Source: Brevundimonas sp. (GTDB lineage Bacteria > Pseudomonadota > Alphaproteobacteria > Caulobacterales > Caulobacteraceae). From it: 21,379 nucleotides of DNA. Where the stretch lies: positions 1-21,379 of the forward strand of contig JALAGW010000288.1 of NCBI GenBank assembly GCA_022712235.1, given 5' to 3'. Position numbers and translations under genes: made by a program. Numbering within the stretch: the first letter of the stretch is position 1; every line of letters begins with the position of its first letter. Below, one piece after another: positions 16,549 to 21,379 of this stretch. The notes under the pieces were generated by a model that made no database searches, was not told where the DNA came from, and saw only the letters and a program-made list of their open reading frames with translations.

Positions 16549-17315
16549 CAATCAACCGCCGCTTTCACCGCAGCAGGGTCCGGCAGCGCCTCGCGCCCGC
16601 CATACCGCCGCTCGCGGCCGCCATAGAGGGCGATCGCTTCACCCAAAGCCTCAGCGCCGTAATCGGGCCACAGGATGTCCTGAAACACCAGTTCGGCATA
16701 GGCGGCCTCCCACAGCAGGAAATTGGACAGCCGCTGCTCGCCTGAAGTCCTCACGATCAGATCCACCGGCGGGGCGCCCGCCGTCGAAAGACCGGCGCCG
16801 AGATCGTCCTCGCTCAGTTCGCCCGTCAACTGCCCTGCACGCACCCGATCGACCAATCGCTGAGCCGCATCCACGAGATCCGCGCGTCCGCCGTAGTTGA
16901 AGGCCACCTGCAACAGGAAGCCGTCGTTATGCGCCGTCTGGGCCTCCGCCCGATCAACAATGGCGGCGATGTCGGCCGGCAAGCCCTTGCGACGCCCCAG
17001 GACCCGGACCCTGACCCCCGCCGCGTCGAGCCGCTTCAGATCGCTGCCGACAAACGCGCGCACCAGACCCATCAGATCGGACACCTCATCGGCGGGACGG
17101 CTCCAGTTCTCGGTCGAGAAACCAAAAACGGTCAGGCACCGAATGCCGAAATCCGGCGCGGCCTTGATCGTGCGCCGCAGCGCCTGAACGCCCTCGCGAT
17201 GTCCCACGGCGCGGGGCAAGCCGCGACGCTCGGCCCATCGACCGTTGCCGTCCATGATCAGGGCGACGTGGCGTGGCCCTTTCTCAGGCGCCCTGGCGAC
17301 GGTCTCGGCCGACAT
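16548..17315 (-). CDS. uppS: (2E,6E)-farnesyl-PP-specific undecaprenyl diphosphate synthase
   Basis: UppS is a cis-prenyltransferase that adds eight isopentenyl units to farnesyl diphosphate, giving undecaprenyl diphosphate, the lipid carrier for peptidoglycan and O-antigen. The 255 residues have the catalytic motif HVALIMDGNGRWAE, with D22, followed by RGLPRAVGHREG and FGFSTENWSRP. The basic pyrophosphate-binding segment VDLIVRTSGEQRLSNFLLW is near residue 190. The ATG at 17315 has AGGAGGG about ten bases upstream. It follows frr after 30 nt and is coupled to cdsA by a TGATG overlap. Confidence 0.98.
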   Translation of the reverse strand: MSAETVARAPEKGPRHVALIMDGNGRWAERRGLPRAVGHREGVQALRRTIKAAPDFGIRCLTVFGFSTENWSRPADEVSDLMGLVRAFVGSDLKRLDAAGVRVRVLGRRKGLPADIAAIVDRAEAQTAHNDGFLLQVAFNYGGRADLVDAAQRLVDRVRAGQLTGELSEDDLGAGLSTAGAPPVDLIVRTSGEQRLSNFLLWEAAYAELVFQDILWPDYGAEALGEAIALYGGRERRYGGREALPDPAAVKAAVD

Positions 17316-17345
17316 TTACGCATTCCCTCCTGACGCGTGCCTGCG

Positions 17346-17903
17346 TCAGACCTGCATGATCTCGACTTCCTTGGCCTTCAAGGCCTCGTCAATGCGCTTG
17401 ATGGCCGCGTCGGTGTCCTTCTGGACCTCGGCCTCCATCTTCTTCTGTTCGTCCTGGCTGATCTCGGCGGCCTTCTCAGCCTTCTTCAGATCATCATTGG
17501 CGTCGCGGCGGACGTTGCGGACAGCGATCTTCTGCTGTTCGGCGTACTTGCCGGCCAGCTTGACCAGGTCCTTGCGGCGCTCCTCGGTGAGAGGCGGGAC
17601 CGGGATACGCAGGGTCTGACCGTCGACGATCGGGTTCAGCCCCAGGCCCGCGGCGCGAATGGCCTTCTCGACCGCCACGACCATGCCCTTGTCCCAGACG
17701 TTGACCGAGATCATGCGCGGCTCGGGCACGCTGATCGCGGCCACGGCGTTGAGCGGCGAGGTCGAGCCATAGGCCTCGACCTGAACCGGGTCCAGCAGAC
17801 CCGAGTTGGCGCGCCCCGTGCGCAGACCCGCATAGTCTTCCTTCAACGAGGCGACGGACTTGTCCATCCGGTCCCGGTAGGACTTGAGGTCAGGCTTGGC
17901 CAT
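17346..17903 (-). CDS. frr: Ribosome recycling factor
   Basis: RRF works with EF-G to split the post-termination ribosome in the cytosol. The length (185 residues) and layout are those of the family: a long three-helix bundle starting at about residue 8 (YRDRMDKSVASLKEDYAGLRTGRANSGLLDP) with a small beta domain inserted at about 30-105 (VEAYGSTSPLNAVAAI, RIPVPPLTEERRK). The C-terminal helices are highly charged. The ATG at 17903 has AAGGA at good spacing. It lies between pyrH (38 nt) and uppS (30 nt), the common proteobacterial order pyrH-frr-uppS. Confidence 0.99.
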   Translation of the reverse strand: MAKPDLKSYRDRMDKSVASLKEDYAGLRTGRANSGLLDPVQVEAYGSTSPLNAVAAISVPEPRMISVNVWDKGMVVAVEKAIRAAGLGLNPIVDGQTLRIPVPPLTEERRKDLVKLAGKYAEQQKIAVRNVRRDANDDLKKAEKAAEISQDEQKKMEAEVQKDTDAAIKRIDEALKAKEVEIMQV

Positions 17904-17941
17904 GGTGTTTCCTTGGTCTGGTCGTTCGGGTCGAGAGCCGC

Positions 17942-18679
17942 TCAGGCGGCCTTGTTGGTGATGACGGTGAAGGTGCCTTCACCGCTCAGGGTCTTGCGCA
18001 GCGATCCCTCCTCGCGGATCGAGAAGACCACGATCGGAATCTCGCTGTCGCGCATCAGGGCGATGGCCGAGGCGTCCATGACGCGCAGGTCCTTGGCCAG
18101 GACGTCCTGATAGCTCAACGTGTCATATCGCGTGGCGGCGGGATCCTTCTTGGGGTCGGCGGTATAGACGCCATCGACGCTGGTGCCCTTCAGCAAGGCG
18201 TCGCAGCCCATCTCGGCGGCGCGCAGCGCGGCGCCCGAATCCGTGGTGAAGAAGGGCGCGCCCACGCCGGCGGCGAAGATCACCACCCGCCCCTTTTCCA
18301 GGTGCCGCATGGCGCGACGGCGGATGTAGGGTTCAGCGATGGCGGCCATAGGGATGGCGCTCTGGACCCGCGTGTCCACGCCGATCTTCTCAAGCGCGCC
18401 CTGCATGGCCAGGGCGTTCATGATGGTGGCCAGCATGCCCATGTAGTCGGCGTTGGCGCGATCCATGCCCTCGGCGGCCTTGGACAGGCCGCGGAAGATA
18501 TTGCCGCCGCCGATGACCAGGCAGATCTCGACCCCTTCACGCGCGACCTGGGCCACGGCCGCCGCCACCACGTCGACCGTCTTCATGTCGATGCCGTAGG
18601 ACTGGTCGCCCATCAGCACCTCGCCCGAGACCTTGAGCAGGACGCGCTTGTATCGGAATTCGGAAGGGGCGTCGGGCAT
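17942..18679 (-). CDS. pyrH: Uridylate (UMP) kinase
   Basis: Bacterial UMP kinase phosphorylates UMP to UDP with ATP. It is a hexamer of the amino-acid-kinase fold and is usually activated by GTP and inhibited by UTP. The 245 residues show the N-terminal phosphate-binding motif RVLLKVSGEVLMGD, the glycine-rich VIGGGNIFRG, and DAMGM-like and C-terminal DASA motifs (here RANADYMGMLATIMNALAMQ and VMDASAIALM). The ATG at 18679 has only a weak Shine-Dalgarno (GGACC). It appears to be the first gene of the long envelope operon: the region upstream holds the tsf terminator hairpins, and no clear promoter could be named. Confidence 0.98.
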   Translation of the reverse strand: MPDAPSEFRYKRVLLKVSGEVLMGDQSYGIDMKTVDVVAAAVAQVAREGVEICLVIGGGNIFRGLSKAAEGMDRANADYMGMLATIMNALAMQGALEKIGVDTRVQSAIPMAAIAEPYIRRRAMRHLEKGRVVIFAAGVGAPFFTTDSGAALRAAEMGCDALLKGTSVDGVYTADPKKDPAATRYDTLSYQDVLAKDLRVMDASAIALMRDSEIPIVVFSIREEGSLRKTLSGEGTFTVITNKAA

Positions 18680-18744
18680 GGTCTGGGTCCGTGGATACAG
18701 GGGTTACGCATCCGCGCGAAGTGAATCGGCGGCTCATCATAGAC

Positions 18745-18783
18745 GAAGGGCGCGCCGGCCATCAAAGCCGAACGCGCCCTTTT
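18745..18783 (-). terminator. GC-rich terminator-like hairpin between tsf and pyrH
   Basis: Nine base pairs join 18746-18754 with 18773-18781 (AAGGGCGCG/CGCGCCCTT without the wobble). An inner stem of four pairs (CGGC 18756-18759, GCCG 18767-18770) closes a 7-nt loop. On the minus strand only a short, broken T tract follows (TTCGTCT); on the plus strand TTTT follows. It is the second of two hairpins after tsf. Confidence 0.5.
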
Positions 18784-18808
18784 GAAAATTCTTCCCTTTC
18801 AGGAAGAA
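18784..18808 (-). terminator. Intrinsic terminator directly after tsf
   Basis: Read on the minus strand, TTCTTCC (18808-18802) pairs perfectly with GGAAGAA (18795-18789) around a 6-nt loop and is followed by four T (18788-18785). It begins nine bases after the tsf TAA. Together with the GC-rich hairpin behind it, it separates rpsB-tsf from pyrH. Confidence 0.6.
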
Positions 18809-18817
18809 GCTTCGGTG

Positions 18818-19759
18818 TTAGTTGCCGCCCATCATCGAGGCGACTTCGGCCGCGAAGTCGGGGCCTTCAACCTTCTCGACGCCTTCGCCCAGCGCCAGGC
18901 GGACGAAGCCGGCCAGGTGCAGGTTCGAGGAACCCAGTTCCTTGGCCGAGTTGGCGACCAGCTGCTCGATGGTCACGTCGGGGTCCATGACGAACGGCTG
19001 CTTGGACAGCACCACGTCCTTCTGGAACTTGTTGATCTGACCTTCCACGATCTTTTCGATCATGGCTTCCGGACGGCCCTCTTCCTTGGCCTTTTCGATC
19101 AGAACGGCGCGTTCCTTCTCGATGGCGGCCGGGTCCAGGTCGTCGGTGTTCAGCGACAGCGGCGCCGTGGCGGCGACATGCATGGCGATCTTGCGGCCCA
19201 GCTCGCGCAGGGCGGCCTTGTCGCCTTCGCCTTCCAGGGCGACCAGCACGCCGATGCGGCCGACGCCCGGCGAGACAGCGTTGTGAACGTAGGTCGAAAC
19301 CACGCCTTCCGACACCGACAGGCGGGCGGCGCGGCGCAGTTGCATGTTCTCGCCGATGGTGGCGATCATGTTGGTCACTTCGTCCTGGACCGTCTTGCCG
19401 GCTTCCAGTTCAGCGCCGTGCAGGGCTTCCACCGTGTGGTGGTCCAGACCCAGCTGGGCGAACGACTTGGCGGCGTTCTGGAACAGGTCGTTGCGGGCGA
19501 CGAAGTCGGTTTCGGCGTTGAATTCGATGGCGGCGGCGACTTCGCCCTTGCCGTCTTCCTTCGACGCGACGGCGACCAGGCCTTCGGCGGCGACGCGGTC
19601 AGCCTTCTTGGCGGCCTTGGACAGGCCCTTGGCGCGCAGCCAGTCGATGGCGGCTTCGATGTTGCCGTCGTTTTCCTGCAAGGCCTTCTTGCAGTCCATC
19701 ATGCCGACGCCCGAACGCTCGCGAAGCTCCTTCACGAGGGCGGCAGTGATCTCGGCCAT
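18818..19759 (-). CDS. tsf: Translation elongation factor Ts
   Basis: EF-Ts is the guanine-nucleotide exchange factor of EF-Tu in the cytosol. The 313-residue protein begins with the UBA-like domain MAEITAALVKELRERSGVGM followed by DCKKALQEND, which contacts EF-Tu. It contains the core motif FNAETDFVARND at about residues 76-87, the classic EF-Ts signature TDFV, and two core subdomains. The ATG at 19759 is chosen over an in-frame start at 19813 because it gives the conserved N terminus and has AGGAGA at proper spacing. It follows rpsB after 99 nt that contain two hairpins, the usual rpsB-tsf pair. Codon choice is strongly biased, as for other highly expressed genes. Confidence 0.99.
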   Translation of the reverse strand: MAEITAALVKELRERSGVGMMDCKKALQENDGNIEAAIDWLRAKGLSKAAKKADRVAAEGLVAVASKEDGKGEVAAAIEFNAETDFVARNDLFQNAAKSFAQLGLDHHTVEALHGAELEAGKTVQDEVTNMIATIGENMQLRRAARLSVSEGVVSTYVHNAVSPGVGRIGVLVALEGEGDKAALRELGRKIAMHVAATAPLSLNTDDLDPAAIEKERAVLIEKAKEEGRPEAMIEKIVEGQINKFQKDVVLSKQPFVMDPDVTIEQLVANSAKELGSSNLHLAGFVRLALGEGVEKVEGPDFAAEVASMMGGN

Positions 19760-19784
19760 GTTCTTCTCCTGAAAATTCAAATGA

Positions 19785-19811
19785 GCGGCCGGGCATGGAT
19801 AGCCCGGCCGC
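19785..19811 (-). other. Perfect 10-bp GC hairpin between rpsB and tsf
   Basis: GCGGCCGGGC (19785-19794) and GCCCGGCCGC (19802-19811) pair perfectly around a 7-nt loop. On the minus strand it lies 25 nt before the tsf ATG and is followed by TCATTTGAATTTT, which is not a proper T tract. It may act as a partial attenuator, an RNase stop or a processing site that sets the S2 to EF-Ts ratio; that role is inferred. Confidence 0.7.
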
Positions 19812-19826
19812 ATGTCAGTTTGGCGT

Positions 19827-19849
19827 AGGTTCGATCACCGACCGAACCT
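19827..19849 (-). other. 7-bp hairpin just after the rpsB stop
   Basis: AGGTTCG (19827-19833) pairs perfectly with CGAACCT (19843-19849) around a 9-nt loop. It starts nine bases past the rpsB stop codon and is the first of two hairpins in the 99-nt rpsB-tsf spacer. No T tract follows, so termination is unlikely. Confidence 0.55.
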
Positions 19850-19858
19850 GAGAGCGCC

Positions 19859-20701
19859 TTAGCCCTCGACCTTTTCCTCGGTCGCCAGCAGTTCCTCGGC
19901 AGCGCCTTCGGCGCCGGCCGGGGCAGCTTCGGCTTCAGCCGGAGCGGCGGCTTCACGCAGCATCGGCTCGACCGGAGCTTCCGAAGCGCCCAGGTCCACG
20001 CCCGAGGCCGAAGCGCCGGCGGCCAGGCCGTCCAGAACGGCGTCGGCGATCAGGTCGCAGTAGGTCTGGATGGCGCGGGCGGCGTCGTCGTTGCCCGGGA
20101 CCGGGTAGGTGATGCCGTCCGGGTCCGAGTTGGTGTCCAGGATGGCGATGATCGGGATGTTCAGCTTGCGGGCTTCCTGGATCGCGATCGCTTCCTTGTT
20201 GGTGTCGATCACGAACATGATGTCCGGGATCGAACCCATGTCCTTGATGCCGCCCAGCGACAGTTCCAGCTTGTCCTTCTCGCGCTGCAGGTTCAGCAGC
20301 TCTTTCTTGACGCGGCCTTCGCCGCCGGCGGCCAGAACGGTTTCCAGCTCGCGCAGGCGGGCGATCGAGCCCGAAACGGTGCGCCAGTTGGTCAGCGTGC
20401 CGCCGAGCCAGCGGTTGTTCATGTAGTATTGAGCGCAGCGCGTGGCGGCTTCAGCCACCGGGCCGGCGGCCTGGCGCTTGGTGCCGACGAACAGGACGCG
20501 GCCGCCCTTGGCGGCGACGTCGCGCACAGCCACCAGAGCCTGGTGGAACAGCGGCATCGTCTGCGACAGGTCGATGATGTGGATGTTCGAGCGCGAGCCG
20601 AAGATGTAGCGGTCCATCTTCGGGTTCCAGCGGTGCGTCTGGTGGCCGAAGTGGGCGCCGGCTTCCAGCAGCGTGCGCATCGAGAATTCAGGCAGAGCCA
20701 T
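19859..20701 (-). CDS. rpsB: 30S ribosomal protein S2
   Basis: S2 is a late-assembling protein of the small ribosomal subunit, on the solvent side near S1. The 280 residues contain the standard S2 body: LLEAGAHFGHQTHRWNPKM at 11-29, NIHIIDLSQT, FVGTKRQA and NNRWLGGTLTNW. The C-terminal extension of about 50 residues is rich in A and E, and such acidic extensions are common in alphaproteobacterial S2. The ATG at 20701 has AAGGA upstream. Upstream are a structured leader and a good promoter; S2 autoregulates its own mRNA in E. coli, so leader control is plausible here, though unproven. Confidence 0.99.
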   Translation of the reverse strand: MALPEFSMRTLLEAGAHFGHQTHRWNPKMDRYIFGSRSNIHIIDLSQTMPLFHQALVAVRDVAAKGGRVLFVGTKRQAAGPVAEAATRCAQYYMNNRWLGGTLTNWRTVSGSIARLRELETVLAAGGEGRVKKELLNLQREKDKLELSLGGIKDMGSIPDIMFVIDTNKEAIAIQEARKLNIPIIAILDTNSDPDGITYPVPGNDDAARAIQTYCDLIADAVLDGLAAGASASGVDLGASEAPVEPMLREAAAPAEAEAAPAGAEGAAEELLATEEKVEG

Positions 20702-20730
20702 GATCGTCTTTTCCTTTTTCCGATCTAACC

Positions 20731-20812
20731 TAGCGTGGGCGGTTAAAGGACCGGACGGTCCCTCGGAACGGTGCAGGCCGGGATGTCTCCCCGGACCGCG
20801 CCACGCCCACGT
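20731..20812 (-). promoter_or_regulatory. Structured 5' leader of rpsB
   Basis: An 8-bp long-range stem joins CGTGGGCG (20734-20741) with CGCCCACG (20804-20811). Inside it are a GGACCG/CGGTCC palindrome (20748-20761) and a CCGGG/CCCGG hairpin (20778-20793). The element lies within the roughly 119-nt untranslated leader predicted from the promoter at 20828-20856. Its position suits an S2-responsive or other autoregulatory leader, but I do not recognise a named RNA family. Confidence 0.5.
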
Positions 20813-20827
20813 GCGAAGTGCGCGGGC

Positions 20828-20856
20828 TCTCTAGGCGTATCGAGCAGAAAAGGCAA
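20828..20856 (-). promoter_or_regulatory. Promoter of rpsB-tsf
   Basis: On the minus strand TTGCCT (20856-20851) is followed after exactly 17 nt by TAGAGA (20833-20828), a good housekeeping-sigma match. The -10 context CCTAGAGAG also resembles the caulobacterial GCTANAWC element. Transcription would start near 20820. The -35 lies ten bases past the GFA gene stop. Confidence 0.6.
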
Positions 20857-20865
20857 GCGGATCAG

Positions 20866-21216
20866 TCAGAAACTACGTCCATCGACCCGCTTGGCGGTCC
20901 AGTCCCAGGGCTCGACGTCCGTCAAGGTCCGCACATTGATCGCCGCCACCTCGGAGCCATCAGGCGCCACGCCGTAACCGAAGGGCTGAACCCCGCAGGT
21001 CTTGCAGAAGCGATGATCGATCTTGTGCCGATTGAAGAAGTAGGAGGACGTGGCGTCTTCGCCCGCCGTCAGCCGAAAGGCCTCACGCGGCGCAAAGGCG
21101 AGGACAAAGCCCTTGCGATAACAGTGCGAGCAGTTGCACTCGATCAGGCCCTCCAGCCCGACCTCGACCTCATAGGCCACCGCGCCGCAGTGGCAGGACC
21201 CCTTATGCACGGTCAT
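20866..21216 (-). CDS. GFA-family zinc-binding protein
   Basis: The 116-residue protein belongs to the GFA family (PF04828, Mss4-like fold), named for glutathione-dependent formaldehyde-activating enzyme; most members have no proven function, and the formaldehyde role itself is doubted. The zinc-binding cysteines are all present: CHCG at residues 8-11, CNCSHC at 28-33 and CKTCG at 70-74, next to the conserved hydrophobic core (RHKIDHRFCKTCGVQPFGYG). The ATG at 21216 has a strong AAGGAGGAG Shine-Dalgarno that overlaps the stop of the upstream DUF3224 gene, so the two are probably co-transcribed. Its stop codon lies ten bases before the rpsB -35 box. A specific substrate cannot be assigned. Confidence 0.92.
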   Translation of the reverse strand: MTVHKGSCHCGAVAYEVEVGLEGLIECNCSHCYRKGFVLAFAPREAFRLTAGEDATSSYFFNRHKIDHRFCKTCGVQPFGYGVAPDGSEVAAINVRTLTDVEPWDWTAKRVDGRSF

Positions 21217-21229
21217 CTTCGCTCCTCCT

Positions 21230-21379
21230 TCAGGGCGTCGGCAGACTGTATTCCAGATCGTAGTGATGAACGCCGTCGGCGATGGTCAGGTGAAAGACCC
21301 CCGCGATACCGGCCAGTTTCCCCGCCCCCGATCCCGGCGCGATTGTGATCAGCAGTTCCTGCGCCCCGCGATCCATCAA
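21230..21379 (-). CDS. DUF3224-like protein, C-terminal end only
   Basis: Only the last 49 codons are in the window; the gene enters from the right edge. The frame includes ELLITIAPGSGAGKLAGIAG, then VFHLTIADGVHHYDLEYSLP, and stops with TGA at 21232-21230. The pattern PGSG.G.LAG..G.F...I..G.H.Y.L.Y.LP is what I recall for the C terminus of DUF3224 proteins, small beta-barrel proteins of unknown function. It lies 13 nt upstream of the GFA gene, whose Shine-Dalgarno begins at this stop codon. The family call rests on a short stretch and should be checked with the full gene. Confidence 0.7.
   Translation of the reverse strand: MMDRGAQELLITIAPGSGAGKLAGIAGVFHLTIADGVHHYDLEYSLPTP

Noticed and set aside
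18782..19828. 348-codon open frame antisense to tsf
   Set aside because: It covers the tsf gene and the hairpins on either side; its composition is that of a reverse-complement shadow and it has no recognisable motif.
19827..19849. Possible LexA or other operator in the GGTTCG...CGAACC palindrome
   Set aside because: Alphaproteobacterial LexA sites are direct repeats of GTTC with seven-base spacing, whereas this is an inverted repeat placed after a stop codon; an RNA hairpin explains it better.

Overview
The window is a high-GC chromosomal core region of an alphaproteobacterium, most likely a member of Caulobacteraceae (Brevundimonas-like). That rests on four things: the gene content and order (comEC / gltX / gltA, then rpsB-tsf and pyrH-frr-uppS-cdsA-dxr-rseP-bamA-skp-lpxD-fabZ-lpxA-lpxI-lpxB), the use of LpxI rather than LpxH for lipid A synthesis, the acidic C-terminal tail of ribosomal protein S2, and the strong GCC/CTG/CGC codon bias. 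The genus is inferred, not proven. I saw no mobile element, CRISPR array, tRNA or rRNA.

Left part (1-5963). A minus-strand comEC that appears to lack the C-terminal metallo-beta-lactamase domain diverges from gltX, and the two 5' ends seem to overlap. gltX and gltA run on the plus strand. gltA is followed by a hairpin and a good intrinsic terminator (5031-5063). Next come an unrecognised 57-residue ORF (5114-5287) and a DUF4892-like exported protein gene that is split by a frameshift near 5535-5570. Its 3' end overlaps the convergent lpxB.

Middle part (5941-18679, minus strand). Thirteen tightly packed genes form what looks like one cell-envelope operon, read pyrH, frr, uppS, cdsA, dxr, rseP, bamA, skp/ompH, lpxD, fabZ, lpxA, lpxI, lpxB. 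The operon joins UMP supply and ribosome recycling to undecaprenyl-phosphate, CDP-diacylglycerol and isoprenoid precursors, outer-membrane protein assembly (BamA, Skp), a site-2 protease, and four of the first steps of lipid A synthesis. The last five genes are linked by four successive 4-nt stop/start overlaps, and dxr and cdsA each overlap the gene before them as well.

Right part (18745-21379, minus strand). rpsB-tsf forms its own unit. It has a recognisable promoter (20828-20856), a structured 5' leader, two strong hairpins between rpsB and tsf, and tandem terminator-like hairpins after tsf that separate it from pyrH. Upstream are a small GFA-type zinc protein and the C-terminal 49 codons of a DUF3224 protein that runs off the window edge.

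I found no undescribed multi-gene system. The points most worth checking are the frameshifted DUF4892 gene, the altered codon usage in the 3' fifth of gltX, the overlapping divergent comEC/gltX starts, the small ORF after gltA, and the RNA structures around rpsB-tsf.
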